The translations under genes were made by a program, and so were the position numbers. The notes below the pieces were generated by a model. That model ran no database searches. It was not told the origin of the DNA and saw nothing but the letters and a program-made list of their open reading frames with translations. A stretch of DNA of 64,000 nt from Agromyces sp. SYSU T00194 (lineage in GTDB: Bacteria; Actinomycetota; Actinomycetes; Actinomycetales; Microbacteriaceae), in contig NZ_JBEPJZ010000001.1 in assembly GCF_040496035.1 (NCBI RefSeq), forward strand, positions 2,294,001 through 2,358,000. The letters are read 5' to 3'. Below, one piece after another: positions 8,338-17,339 of the stretch (the stretch's first letter is position 1; every line of letters starts with the position of its first letter).

Positions 8338-9852
8338 ATGAAGCTCGAACTCCGAGGCATCACCAAGCGCTTCGGCTCGCTCGTCGCCAACGATCACATC
8401 TCGCTCACCGTCGAGCCGGGAGAGATCCACTGCCTCCTGGGCGAGAACGGCGCCGGCAAGTCCACCCTCATGAACGTGCTCTACGGGCTGTACCGTGCCG
8501 ATGAGGGGGAGATCCTCCTCGACGACCGGGTGCAGCACTTCGAGGGGCCCGGCGATGCGATGGGCGCGGGCATCGGCATGGTGCACCAGCACTTCATGCT
8601 CATTCCCGTCTTCACCGTTGCCGAGAACGTCATGCTGGGCCACGAGGAGACCTCGTTCGGCGGCCGCCTGGACCTGCCCGCCGCGCGCGCGAAGGTCCGC
8701 GAGATCTCCGAGCGCTTCGGCTTCCACGTCGACCCCGACGCGATCGTCGAGGACCTCCCGGTGGGCGTGCAGCAGCGGGTCGAGATCATCAAGGCCCTGT
8801 CACGTGACGCCCGCGTGCTCGTCTTCGACGAACCGACCGCGGTGCTGACCCCGCAGGAGACCGACGAGCTGATGGGCATCATGCGCCAGCTCAAGGAGGC
8901 CGGGGCGTCGATCGTCTTCATCACCCACAAGCTCCGCGAGGTGCGCGAGGTCGCCGACCGCATCACCGTGATCCGGCTCGGGAAGGTCGTCGGCGAGGCC
9001 GAGCCGACCGCCTCCAACGCCGAACTGGCCTCCCTGATGGTCGGCCGCGCGGTCGAGCTCACCGTGCAGAAGGACCCGCCGAAGCTCGGCGACGAGGCCC
9101 TCGTCGTGAAGGACCTGACGGTCAGCGACCCGACCGGCCTCGTGATCGTCGACGACGTCTCCTTCCATGTCCGCGCGGGCGAGATCCTCGCGGTCGCGGG
9201 CGTGCAGGGCAACGGGCAGACCGAGCTCGCCGAGGCGATCCTCGGCCTGCAGGACCACGTGAGCGGCTCGATCATGCTCGACGGGAAGGAGCTGGTCGAC
9301 GCGTCGGTGCGTGACACGCTCGACGCCGGCATCGGCTTCGTGCCCGAGGACCGCACGGTCGACGGACTGGTCGGGGAGTTCACGATCGCCGAGAACCTCA
9401 TGCTCGACCGCAGCTTCGGCGAGCCGTTCGTGAAGGGCGGGAGCCTGCAGCTGAAGCACCGCGACGACTTCGCGCGCGAGAAGCTCGCCGAGTTCGACAT
9501 CCGCGCACCGGGCATCGAGACCCCGGCGGGCCGGCTCTCGGGCGGCAACCAGCAGAAGGTCGTCGTGGCGCGCGAGCTCTCGCGCGACCTGCGCCTGTTC
9601 GTCGCGGCCCAGCCGACGCGCGGCGTCGACGTCGGGTCGATCGAGTTCATCCACAAGCGCATCGTGGAGACGCGCGACGCGGGCGTCCCCGTCGTGGTCG
9701 TCTCCACGGAGCTCGACGAGATCGAGGCCCTCGCCGACCGCATCCTCGTCATGTACCGCGGCAGGGTCGTCGGGATCGTGCCCGCCGACACCCCGCGCGA
9801 CGTCCTCGGCCTCATGATGGCCGGCGAGCGCCCCGAAGGAGCAGCCGCATGA
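8338..9852 (+). CDS. Nucleoside ABC importer, double ATP-binding subunit
   Basis: 504 aa with two fused ABC ATPase domains, the layout of the sugar/nucleoside (RbsA, NupO/YufO) group. The first domain has Walker A G-E-N-G-A-G-K-S-T (residues 35-43), the Q-loop region near H-Q-H-F-M-L-I-P and Walker B L-V-F-D-E-P-T-A. The second has a degenerate Walker A (G-V-Q-G-N-G-Q-T-E) and an intact L-S-G-G-N-Q-Q-K signature, a combination normal for this family. It energises uptake through the two permeases that follow with 4-bp overlaps. The substrate is inferred from the BMP lipoprotein upstream and the salvage enzymes downstream. Confidence 0.93.
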   Translation: MKLELRGITKRFGSLVANDHISLTVEPGEIHCLLGENGAGKSTLMNVLYGLYRADEGEILLDDRVQHFEGPGDAMGAGIGMVHQHFMLIPVFTVAENVMLGHEETSFGGRLDLPAARAKVREISERFGFHVDPDAIVEDLPVGVQQRVEIIKALSRDARVLVFDEPTAVLTPQETDELMGIMRQLKEAGASIVFITHKLREVREVADRITVIRLGKVVGEAEPTASNAELASLMVGRAVELTVQKDPPKLGDEALVVKDLTVSDPTGLVIVDDVSFHVRAGEILAVAGVQGNGQTELAEAILGLQDHVSGSIMLDGKELVDASVRDTLDAGIGFVPEDRTVDGLVGEFTIAENLMLDRSFGEPFVKGGSLQLKHRDDFAREKLAEFDIRAPGIETPAGRLSGGNQQKVVVARELSRDLRLFVAAQPTRGVDVGSIEFIHKRIVETRDAGVPVVVVSTELDEIEALADRILVMYRGRVVGIVPADTPRDVLGLMMAGERPEGAAA

Positions 9853-11159
9853 GCACGGCCAAGAGCCCCGAGACCGAGCTCCCGCCCCCGTCGGCGGACG
9901 ACCCCCACGCGCCGCCCGGCGTCGACCGGTGGCAGAGCGCCTGGCGCAACGTCGTCACCGGCAACGCCCTGATCTCGGTGCTGTCGGTGCTGCTGGCGAT
10001 CATCGCCGGGTCGATCATGATCGCCTTCACCGACGAGCAGGTGCAGGAGGCCGCGACCTACTTCTTCTCGCGTCCCTCCGACACGATCGAGGCGATCTGG
10101 AACGCCGTCTGGGGTGCCTACACCGCGCTCTTCCAGGGTGCCGTGTACAACTTCCGCGCCGACTCGTTCGTCACCGCGATCCGGCCGCTCACCGAGTCGC
10201 TGAACTTCGCCACGCCGCTCATCGTCGCCGGCCTCGGCGTCGGGCTGGCGTTCCGCGCCGGCATGTTCAACATCGGCGGGCAGGGGCAGATGCTCATGGC
10301 CGCGGCGGCAGCGGGCTGGGTGGGCTTCAGCCTCGACTCGCCCTGGCCGATCCAGATGATCATCGCGGTGTTCGCGGGCCTCGCCGCCGGCGCGGTCTGG
10401 GGCGGCATCGTCGGCGTGCTCAAGGCGCGCACCGGCGCGCACGAGGTGATCGTCACGATCATGCTCAACTACGTCGCGTTCTACCTGCTGTCGTACATGC
10501 TCTCGACCCAGGGCCTGTTGCAGGCACCCGGGTCGAACAACCCGAAGACCCCGCCGATGGACCCCGGGGCGATCTTCCCCGAGATCCTGGGGCCCCGCTT
10601 CAACCTGCACCTGGGCTTCCTGCTGTCGCTCGCCGCCGTCGCATTCGTGTGGTGGCTGCTGAACCGCTCGAGCCTCGGCTTCCGGTTCCGCGCGGTCGGC
10701 GAGAACCCCGCCGCGGCGAAGGTGGCCGGCATCAACGTGGGATTCGTGTACATCACCGTGATGGCCATCGCCGGTGCGCTGGTCGGCCTCGCCGGCGTCG
10801 ACCAGGTGCTCGGCACCACGACCAGCGGCTTCAGCGTCGGCATCGACGCCGGCATCGGCTTCGACGCGATCACCGTCGCCCTGCTCGGGCGCTCGACCCC
10901 GCTCGGCATCCTCGCGGCGGGCATCCTCTTCGGCGCGTTCAAGGCGGGCGGGTTCGCGATGCAGGCCTCCCAGGGCGTGCCGATCGAGATCGTGCTGGTC
11001 GTCCAGTCGCTCATCGTGCTCTTCATCGCGGCGCCCCCGCTGGTGCGCGCGATCTTCCGCCTGCCGCAGCCGGGTCAGCCGACCCGGAAGGAGCGGAAGG
11101 CCAAGCAGGCCCGCGCAGCCGCCGATACCGGCTCCACGACGAAGGGGGTGGACCAGTGA
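9849..11159 (+). CDS. Nucleoside ABC importer permease (NupP-like)
   Basis: 436 aa. About 40 polar N-terminal residues precede eight to ten hydrophobic segments. The family (BPD_transp_2, as in RbsC and NupP) is recognised from F-R-A-G-M-F-N-I-G-G-Q-G-Q and the A-V-G-E-N-P-A-A-A block, which contacts the ATPase. The start overlaps the ATPase stop (ATGA), implying translational coupling. It forms a heterodimeric channel with the next gene. Confidence 0.92.
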   Translation: MSTAKSPETELPPPSADDPHAPPGVDRWQSAWRNVVTGNALISVLSVLLAIIAGSIMIAFTDEQVQEAATYFFSRPSDTIEAIWNAVWGAYTALFQGAVYNFRADSFVTAIRPLTESLNFATPLIVAGLGVGLAFRAGMFNIGGQGQMLMAAAAAGWVGFSLDSPWPIQMIIAVFAGLAAGAVWGGIVGVLKARTGAHEVIVTIMLNYVAFYLLSYMLSTQGLLQAPGSNNPKTPPMDPGAIFPEILGPRFNLHLGFLLSLAAVAFVWWLLNRSSLGFRFRAVGENPAAAKVAGINVGFVYITVMAIAGALVGLAGVDQVLGTTTSGFSVGIDAGIGFDAITVALLGRSTPLGILAAGILFGAFKAGGFAMQASQGVPIEIVLVVQSLIVLFIAAPPLVRAIFRLPQPGQPTRKERKAKQARAAADTGSTTKGVDQ

Positions 11160-12442
11160 CCACCACCGCTCCCGCACCCGCCTCGGCGACTCCCGAGGCG
11201 CAGCACCGCGTCGCGGTCGTCAGCTGGAAGGTGCCGATCGCGTTCGCCGTCTTCACCGTGCTCCTGGCGGTGCTCTACGCGCTCGCCCCGCGCGAGGGCG
11301 ACACGACCTTCCGCCTGGCCGTGGGGTCGGACATGTTCGCGCTGCCCGACCTCGTGCTGCCGGCCACCGCGACGGCCTGGGTCACGGTCGTGATCATGGC
11401 GCTCGCGACCGGTTCCAGCGCGTGGCTGTCCCGGCAGCGGCGGAAGACCCCGCTCTGGCTGGTCATCGTCTACACGATAGCCGTGCTGGTCGGCTTCCTC
11501 GCGTGGGCCGCCGCCGGCGGCACGGTGCCGATGGTCGGCCTCCTCGGCGGCGCGCTCGGCCTCGCGGTCCCGATCATCTTCGGCGCCCTCGGCGGCGTGA
11601 TCGGCGAGCGCGTGGGCGTCGTGAACATCGCGATCGAGGGGCAACTGCTCGCCGGTGCCTTCTCGGCGGCCGTCGTCGGCTCCATCACCGGGGTCCCGAT
11701 CGCCGGGCTGGTCGCTGCGATGGTCGCGGGCATGCTCGTCGCGCTCGTGCTGAGCGTGTTCGCGATCACCTACTACGTCAACCAGGTCATCGTCGGCGTG
11801 GTGCTGAACGTCCTGGTCATCGGCGTGACCAGCTTCATGTTCTCCCAGGTGCTGGTGCCGAACGCGCAACTGCTCAACTCGCCGACGCGCTTCCAGAACC
11901 TGCCGATCCCCATCCTCGGCGAGATCCCGCTGATCGGTCCGATCCTCTTCCGGCAGACCATCGTCGTGTACATCATGTACATCGCCGTGTTCCTGGTCTG
12001 GTGGGGCATGTTCCGCACCAAGTGGGGCCTGCGCCTGCGCGCAGTTGGCGAGCACCCGCAGGCGGCCGACACCGTCGGCATCAAGGTGGCCGCGACCCGG
12101 TACTGGAACATGCTGCTCGCCGGCGCGATCGCCGGCATCGGCGGCAGCTTCTTCACGCTCGTCTCGGTGCCCGCGTTCAACCGCGAGATGACGGCCGGTG
12201 CCGGCTTCATCGCCCTGGCGGCGGTCATCTTCGGCAAGTGGGACCCGATCCGGGCGACCCTCGCGGCGCTGTTGTTCGGCTTCGCCTCGAACCTCCAGGG
12301 CATCCTCGGCGTCCTCGGCTCGCCGGTGCCCAGCCAGTTCATGCTGATGCTGCCGTACCTCGTGACCATCTTCGCGGTCGCGGGCCTGGTCGGGCGATCG
12401 CGTCCGCCCGCCGCATCCGGCATCCCCTACGAGAAGCAGTGA
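11156..12442 (+). CDS. Nucleoside ABC importer permease (NupQ-like)
   Basis: 428 aa. It starts at a GTG overlapping the preceding stop (GTGA). The second-permease signature G-V-V-N-I-A-I-E-G-Q and the A-V-G-E-H-P-Q-A-A-D-T-V-G-I coupling block are present, with about nine to ten membrane segments. Its N-terminus is longer than in many homologues and holds extra hydrophobic stretches (about residues 24-40, 60-80 and 92-110). Cytidine deaminase begins 4 bp after its stop. Confidence 0.92.
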   Translation: MTTTAPAPASATPEAQHRVAVVSWKVPIAFAVFTVLLAVLYALAPREGDTTFRLAVGSDMFALPDLVLPATATAWVTVVIMALATGSSAWLSRQRRKTPLWLVIVYTIAVLVGFLAWAAAGGTVPMVGLLGGALGLAVPIIFGALGGVIGERVGVVNIAIEGQLLAGAFSAAVVGSITGVPIAGLVAAMVAGMLVALVLSVFAITYYVNQVIVGVVLNVLVIGVTSFMFSQVLVPNAQLLNSPTRFQNLPIPILGEIPLIGPILFRQTIVVYIMYIAVFLVWWGMFRTKWGLRLRAVGEHPQAADTVGIKVAATRYWNMLLAGAIAGIGGSFFTLVSVPAFNREMTAGAGFIALAAVIFGKWDPIRATLAALLFGFASNLQGILGVLGSPVPSQFMLMLPYLVTIFAVAGLVGRSRPPAASGIPYEKQ

Positions 12443-12446
12443 CGCC

Positions 12447-12875
12447 ATGACGCTCCCCGATGCCGCGACCGTCGACTGGGCGGCGCTGCGCCAGGCCGCA
12501 TCCGCCGCGATGGCCAAGGCCTACGTGCCGTACTCCCGCTTCCCGGTCGGCGCGGCGGCGATCGCCGACGACGGCCGCATCGTCAGCGGCTGCAACATCG
12601 AGAACGCCTCCTACGGGGTCACCCTGTGCGCCGAGTGCTCGCTCGTCTCCGAGCTGGTCATGACCGGCGGCGGGCGGCTCACCGCGTTCGCGTGCGTCGA
12701 CGGCAACGGCGCGGTGCTGATGCCGTGCGGCCGCTGCCGGCAGCTGCTGTACGAGCACTCGGTCGAGGGGATGCTGCTCGACACCGTCTCGGGCATCCGC
12801 ACGATCGACGAGGTGCTGCCCGACGCGTTCGGCCCACGGCAGCTCGACGAGTACCGCGCAGCCGCCGAGGGCTGA
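12447..12875 (+). CDS. cdd: Cytidine deaminase
   Basis: 142 aa, the length of small homotetrameric cytidine deaminases. It converts (deoxy)cytidine to (deoxy)uridine. The zinc site is complete: C61-A-E-C with catalytic E63, and P-C-G-R-C with C94 and C97. The N-terminal Y-V-P-Y-S-R-F-P-V-G-A-A motif is also present. It lies 4 bp after the permease gene in the same operon, and its product can feed the downstream pyrimidine phosphorylase. Confidence 0.97.
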   Translation: MTLPDAATVDWAALRQAASAAMAKAYVPYSRFPVGAAAIADDGRIVSGCNIENASYGVTLCAECSLVSELVMTGGGRLTAFACVDGNGAVLMPCGRCRQLLYEHSVEGMLLDTVSGIRTIDEVLPDAFGPRQLDEYRAAAEG

Positions 12876-12933
12876 CGCCGCACACGATCCACCCGGCGCC
12901 CGAGCGCGCCATGCGACACGAAGGAGCACCACC

Positions 12934-14235
12934 GTGGCATCCGTCGAGGCGTTCGACGCCGTCGATCTCATCCGCACCAAGCGCGACGGCGGCGAGCTGT
13001 CGGGCGACCAGGTCGCCTGGCTCGTCGACGCGTACACCCGCGGCTACGTCGCCGACGAGCAGATGTCGGCGATGACGATGGCCATCTTCCTGAACGGCAT
13101 GTCCCGCGGCGAGATCCGCGACCTGACGATGGCGATGATCGCCTCGGGGGAGCGGATGGACTTCTCCGGCCTCGGCAAGCCCACCACCGACAAGCACTCG
13201 ACGGGCGGCGTCGGCGACAAGATCACGCTGCCGCTCATGCCCCTCGTCGCGACGTTCGGCGTCGCGGTGCCGCAGCTGTCGGGCCGCGGGCTCGGGCACA
13301 CCGGCGGCACGCTCGACAAGCTCGAGTCGATCCCGGGCTGGCGCGCGACGCTCAGCAACGACGAGATCATGGCGCAGCTGCGCGACGAGGGCGGCGTCAT
13401 CTGCGCCGCCGGGTCGGGCCTCGCGCCCGCCGACCGCAAGCTCTACGCGCTGCGCGACATCACCGGCACGGTCGAGGCCATCCCGCTCATCGCCTCGTCG
13501 ATCATGTCGAAGAAGATCGCCGAGGGCACCGGTGCGCTCGTGCTCGACGTGAAGTTCGGCTCGGGCGCCTTCATGCAGGAGACCGAGCGCGCCCGCGAGC
13601 TCGCGCAGACCATGGTCGAGCTGGGGGCGGATGCGGGCGTCGCGACCTCCGCGCTGCTGACGAACATGCACGTGCCGCTCGGGCGCACCATCGGCAACGC
13701 GAACGAGGTGCGCGAATCGGTCGACGTGCTCGCCGGCGGCGGCCCCGCCGACGTGCGCGAGCTCACCGTCGCGCTGGCCCGCGAGATGCTCGCGCTGGCC
13801 GGGCAGGACGACGTCGACGTCGAGGCGGCGCTGGACGACGGCCGCGCGATGGACACCTGGCGGCGCGTGATCCGCGCGCAGGGCGGCGACCCCGACGCCC
13901 CGCTGCCCGAGGCGCGCGAGCACCACGTCGTGACGGCCGACCGCGACGGCGTGCTCGTCGAGCAGCAGGCGCTGCCGTTCGGCATCGCCGCCTGGCGCCT
14001 GGGTGCGGGACGCGCCCGCAAGGAGGACCCCGTGCACCACGAGGCCGGGGTCGAGCTGCACGCGAAGCCCGGCGACCCGGTGCGCGCCGGCCAGCCGCTG
14101 TTCACGCTCTCGGCCGACCGTCCCGAGCGGTTCGCCCGCGCGCTCGACGCGGTCGAGGGCGCGTGGCGCATCGGCGACCCCGGCGACCCGGTCGACGACG
14201 GCGGGCCCCTCGTGCTCGAGCGCATCACGGCCTGA
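12934..14235 (+). CDS. deoA: Thymidine phosphorylase
   Basis: 433 aa. It phosphorolyses thymidine/deoxyuridine to base and deoxyribose-1-phosphate. The pyrimidine-nucleoside phosphorylase signature S-G-R-G-L-G-H-T-G-G-T-L-D-K-L-E-S-I is near residues 118-135, preceded by the phosphate loop K-H-S-T-G-G-V-G-D-K. The GTG start at 12934 follows AAGGAG at about 7 nt. The C-terminal domain holds the usual K-x-G-D-P-V-R-A-G-Q-P-L-F block. Uridine may also be a substrate. Confidence 0.96.
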   Translation: MASVEAFDAVDLIRTKRDGGELSGDQVAWLVDAYTRGYVADEQMSAMTMAIFLNGMSRGEIRDLTMAMIASGERMDFSGLGKPTTDKHSTGGVGDKITLPLMPLVATFGVAVPQLSGRGLGHTGGTLDKLESIPGWRATLSNDEIMAQLRDEGGVICAAGSGLAPADRKLYALRDITGTVEAIPLIASSIMSKKIAEGTGALVLDVKFGSGAFMQETERARELAQTMVELGADAGVATSALLTNMHVPLGRTIGNANEVRESVDVLAGGGPADVRELTVALAREMLALAGQDDVDVEAALDDGRAMDTWRRVIRAQGGDPDAPLPEAREHHVVTADRDGVLVEQQALPFGIAAWRLGAGRARKEDPVHHEAGVELHAKPGDPVRAGQPLFTLSADRPERFARALDAVEGAWRIGDPGDPVDDGGPLVLERITA

Positions 14236-14300
14236 CCCGACGCGCCCGACCGCGCCGCCGGTGCTGCGAGATTGCCGAGACTTCCCCGGCGGGCCGCCGG

Positions 14301-14306
14301 TACATT
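14301..14306 (+). promoter_or_regulatory. -10 hexamer, leaderless-type promoter of add
   Basis: TACATT, then GGGATC, then the GTG start at 14313. It gives adenosine deaminase its own promoter within the salvage cluster. Confidence 0.5.
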
Positions 14307-14312
14307 GGGATC

Positions 14313-15431
14313 GTGAACACGACATCGCCGGAGTACCGGCTCGAAGGCGGCGGAGCCGACATCCGGGCCCTGCCGAAGGTCTCGCTGCACGACCACCTCG
14401 ACGGCGGACTGCGCCCGCAGACCATCATCGAGCTGGCCGACGACATCGAGCTCGAGCTGCCGAGCACGGACGCGACCGAGCTGGGCGACTGGTTCGCCAC
14501 GCAGGCGAACTCGGGCTCGCTGGTCGAGTACCTGAAGACCTTCGACGTCACCACCGCCGTCATGCAGACCCGCGAGGGCCTGACGCGCGTCGCGCGCGAG
14601 TTCGTGCAGGACCTCGCCGCCGACGGCGTCGTGCACGGGGAGATCCGCTGGGCGCCCGAGCAGCACCTGGCGCGCGGCCTGAGCCTCGACGACACGGTCG
14701 AAGCCGTGCAGGAGGGCATCGAGGCGGGTATCGACGACGCGCGCCGCGGCGGCCGGCAGATCGGCATCGGCCAGCTCGTGACCGCGATGCGCCATGCAGA
14801 CCGGGCCCTCGAGATCGCCGAGCTGGCGGTGCGCCATCGCGAGCGCGGCGTCGTCGGGTTCGACATCGCCGGCGCCGAGGCCGGGTTCCCGGCGAGCCGG
14901 CACCGCACCGCGTTCGACTACCTGGCCGGGCAGTTCCTGCCGGTCACGGTGCACGCGGGCGAGGCCGACGGCCTCGAGTCCATCCGCGGCGCCCTGGTCG
15001 ACGGACGTGCACTGCGCCTCGGCCACGGCGTGCGCCTGGCCGAGGACGTGACGATCGAGCGACAGGACGACGAGAACACCTACGTCACGCTCGGCCGGCT
15101 CGCCCAGTGGGTGCGCGACCGCGAGATCGCGCTCGAGACGAGCCCGTCGTCGAACCTCCAGACCGGCGCGATCGCCGCATGGGGCGACGAACTCGTCGAC
15201 CACCCCTTCGACCTCCTCTACCAGCTCGGGTTCCGCGTCACCGTGAACACCGACAACCGCCTGATGAGCGCCACGACGCTGACCCGCGAGCTCGCCCTCC
15301 TCGCCGACACCTTCGGGTACGACCTCGGCGACCTCGAGACGTTCCAGCTGCACGCCGCCGCCGCCGCGTTCCTGCCGCTCGACGAGCGGGACGCGCTCGC
15401 CGAGCGCATCGTCGCCGGGTTCGCGGCCTGA
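14313..15431 (+). CDS. add: Adenosine deaminase
   Basis: 372 aa. It hydrolyses adenosine to inosine. The metal-dependent hydrolase motifs are all present: L-H-D-H-L-D-G (H26, H28), the T-V-H-A-G-E block, G-H-G-V-R-L, and N-T-D-N near the C-terminus. The GTG at 14313 is chosen because a -10 hexamer lies 6 nt upstream and family similarity starts about 15 residues in. Its inosine product is a substrate for the purine nucleoside phosphorylase encoded at 19041-19868. Confidence 0.96.
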   Translation: MNTTSPEYRLEGGGADIRALPKVSLHDHLDGGLRPQTIIELADDIELELPSTDATELGDWFATQANSGSLVEYLKTFDVTTAVMQTREGLTRVAREFVQDLAADGVVHGEIRWAPEQHLARGLSLDDTVEAVQEGIEAGIDDARRGGRQIGIGQLVTAMRHADRALEIAELAVRHRERGVVGFDIAGAEAGFPASRHRTAFDYLAGQFLPVTVHAGEADGLESIRGALVDGRALRLGHGVRLAEDVTIERQDDENTYVTLGRLAQWVRDREIALETSPSSNLQTGAIAAWGDELVDHPFDLLYQLGFRVTVNTDNRLMSATTLTRELALLADTFGYDLGDLETFQLHAAAAAFLPLDERDALAERIVAGFAA

Positions 15432-15461
15432 GCGCCCGCCCGATCGACCGGAGAGCACCGG

Positions 15462-15920
15462 ATGCCCCTTCCCCCACTTCCCGACAGCGCCATCGCCCTC
15501 GCGGTCGATGCGGCGGACTGGCGCGCCGCGGTGCGGGCGGCCGGCGCGGCGCTCGCCGCCTCGGGATCGACGACCGCCGCCTACGCCGACCGCATGGTCG
15601 ACGTCATCGAGGAGTACGGCGCATACGTCGTCGTCGCGCCGGGTCTCGCCCTCGCGCACGCCCGGCCCGGCCCCGAGGTGCTCGCAGAGGGCATCAGCGT
15701 CGTCACGCTCGCCCACCCGGTCGCGTTCGGCCACGCCCACAACGACCCGGTGCAGGTCGTGGTCGGCCTCGCCGTGCGCAACGCGGAGGCCCACGTGGCA
15801 TCCGTCGCCGAACTGGCGAACGTGTTCAACGACGACGCCATCGTGGCCGCCATCGCCCGTGCAGACGAGCCCGGCGAGATCCGTGCACTGCTCGGCGCGC
15901 CGGAGGGCGACGCGCGATGA
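15462..15920 (+). CDS. PTS EIIA component (mannitol/fructose/ascorbate type)
   Basis: 152 aa, a single EIIA type-2 domain. The phosphorylatable histidine is H66 in L-A-L-A-H-A-R-P, the standard active-site context of EIIA-Fru/Ntr/Ula proteins. It starts 30 bp after adenosine deaminase with a GGAGAG ribosome site and overlaps the IIB gene by 4 bp. Specificity is unassigned; ascorbate-like (UlaC) systems look closest. No EIIC or EI/HPr gene is in the window, so it either works with a permease encoded elsewhere or is regulatory. Confidence 0.85.
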   Translation: MPLPPLPDSAIALAVDAADWRAAVRAAGAALAASGSTTAAYADRMVDVIEEYGAYVVVAPGLALAHARPGPEVLAEGISVVTLAHPVAFGHAHNDPVQVVVGLAVRNAEAHVASVAELANVFNDDAIVAAIARADEPGEIRALLGAPEGDAR

Positions 15921-16201
15921 GGATCGTCACGGTCTGCGGCGTCGGGATCGGCACCTCGGCGATCCTGAAGGCCAATGCCGAGCGTGCACTCGACCGCCTC
16001 ATGCTCGAGGCGGACGTGACGGCGAGCGACGTCGACGGCGTCGCGGTGGCCGCGGAGGATGCGCAGGTGATCCTCACGTCGCCCGAGCTGGAGGCGCGCG
16101 TGCGCGAGGAGACGGCCGGCATCCACGCCGAGATCGTCGTCGTGCGGAACTACTTCGACGTGGACGAGATCGCGTCGTTGCTGGAGTCGTCGATCGGCTG
16201 A
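15917..16201 (+). CDS. PTS EIIB component (ascorbate/galactitol type)
   Basis: 94 aa. It accepts phosphate from EIIA on C7 of the P-loop C-G-V-G-I-G-T-S at the N-terminus, typical of the lactose/galactitol/ascorbate IIB group. The ATG overlaps the IIA stop (ATGA). Its last 52 bp overlap the 3' end of the convergent membrane-protein gene. No IIC gene follows. Confidence 0.85.
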   Translation: MRIVTVCGVGIGTSAILKANAERALDRLMLEADVTASDVDGVAVAAEDAQVILTSPELEARVREETAGIHAEIVVVRNYFDVDEIASLLESSIG

Positions 16202-17337
16202 CCGGGATCGCGGCGTGCGCGCCGCATCCAGGCCAGCAGCGCGAGCGCGGCGAACGGCGTCGCGAACGGCAGGGCGGGGGCCAGCAGGGCGCCGAACGCC
16301 GCGACGGCCAGGCCGGCGACCGTGGCGACGGTCGTGCGCGCGGCGCCCGCCAGTGGCACGACCGCCCAGACGAGGCAGCCGGTCGCGACGGCCAGGGCGA
16401 GCATGCCGGGGAGCACGTCGGCCGCCGAGCCGTCCCGGGCGACCGCGCCCGCCGCGAGCAGGTGCCAGGCCGGCGTGAGCTCGACCACCGCGAGCGCCGC
16501 GAGCGGCACCACCACGCCGCGCACGGGGGTCGCCGACCGGCGGACGCCCACGATCAGCACGGCGACCAGCAGCGGCACCGCCGAGATGCCGGCGATGGCG
16601 AGGCCGACCACCAGCGCCCCGGTGCCGTCGAGGCCGCCGGGTCGCATCGTGCCGGTCAGCGCCACGACGATGCCTCCGGTGCCGCCCAGCAGCCCCAGCC
16701 AGGCCAGTACCGCGACGGCCGGCCAGGCGCCACGGGGCACCGCTCCCCGCCGCGGGCGCGACCGGTGCTCGGCCCCGCGGAGCACCTCGACCAGGAGGAC
16801 GGCCGCCGGGGGGACCATCGAGAACGCCGGATTCGCACCGGCGAGTCCCGCGAGCGGCGCGAGGACGACGCCCACCAGTACGGACACCGCGGCCCGGACG
16901 CCGGTGCGCGGCATGCGGCTGCGGCCCACGGCGTCCAGCAGCAGCGCGATGGCGACGACGCCGATCACCCAGCCGATCGCGACGAGTGGGAACAGGATGC
17001 GGGTGAGCGGCGGATCCGGCAGCCCGGCGTCGGCCGCCTCGAAGCCCTGGCCGAGCCCGATGGCCGCGAGCGCGGCGCACGCGTACCCCGCCGCCCCGAG
17101 CACCGCGACCCCGGCGGCGCGCCACGGTCCGAGCACTCCGCCGCCGACGAGCGCGGCGACGAACGCGCAGACCGTGAGGGTCGGCACGAGCCACCAGAAC
17201 ACCACCGTGAGCACGAGGCCCGCCGGCTCCGGCAGCGGATTCCAGAAGACCTGGGCCAGCCAGCCGACGACCGCGACGCCGAGCGCGACGGCGGCCAGCG
17301 GTGCGGGGAACCGGCTCGCCGGAGGCATCCGCTCCAC
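16150..17337 (-). CDS. Polytopic membrane protein of unknown function
   Basis: 395 aa, about eleven hydrophobic segments, very rich in Ala, Val and Gly, ending in a hydrophilic Ser/Asp-rich tail. I do not recognise a family. It begins at a GTG 2 bp after the phosphosugar mutase stop (TGAGGGTG), so it is probably co-transcribed with deoD and the mutase; an ATG three codons later (17328) is an alternative. Its 3' end overlaps the PTS IIB gene. A transporter-like role is possible but unsupported. Confidence 0.7.
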   Translation of the reverse strand: MERMPPASRFPAPLAAVALGVAVVGWLAQVFWNPLPEPAGLVLTVVFWWLVPTLTVCAFVAALVGGGVLGPWRAAGVAVLGAAGYACAALAAIGLGQGFEAADAGLPDPPLTRILFPLVAIGWVIGVVAIALLLDAVGRSRMPRTGVRAAVSVLVGVVLAPLAGLAGANPAFSMVPPAAVLLVEVLRGAEHRSRPRRGAVPRGAWPAVAVLAWLGLLGGTGGIVVALTGTMRPGGLDGTGALVVGLAIAGISAVPLLVAVLIVGVRRSATPVRGVVVPLAALAVVELTPAWHLLAAGAVARDGSAADVLPGMLALAVATGCLVWAVVPLAGAARTTVATVAGLAVAAFGALLAPALPFATPFAALALLAWMRRARRDPGQPIDDSSNDAISSTSK

Positions 17338-17339
17338 CC

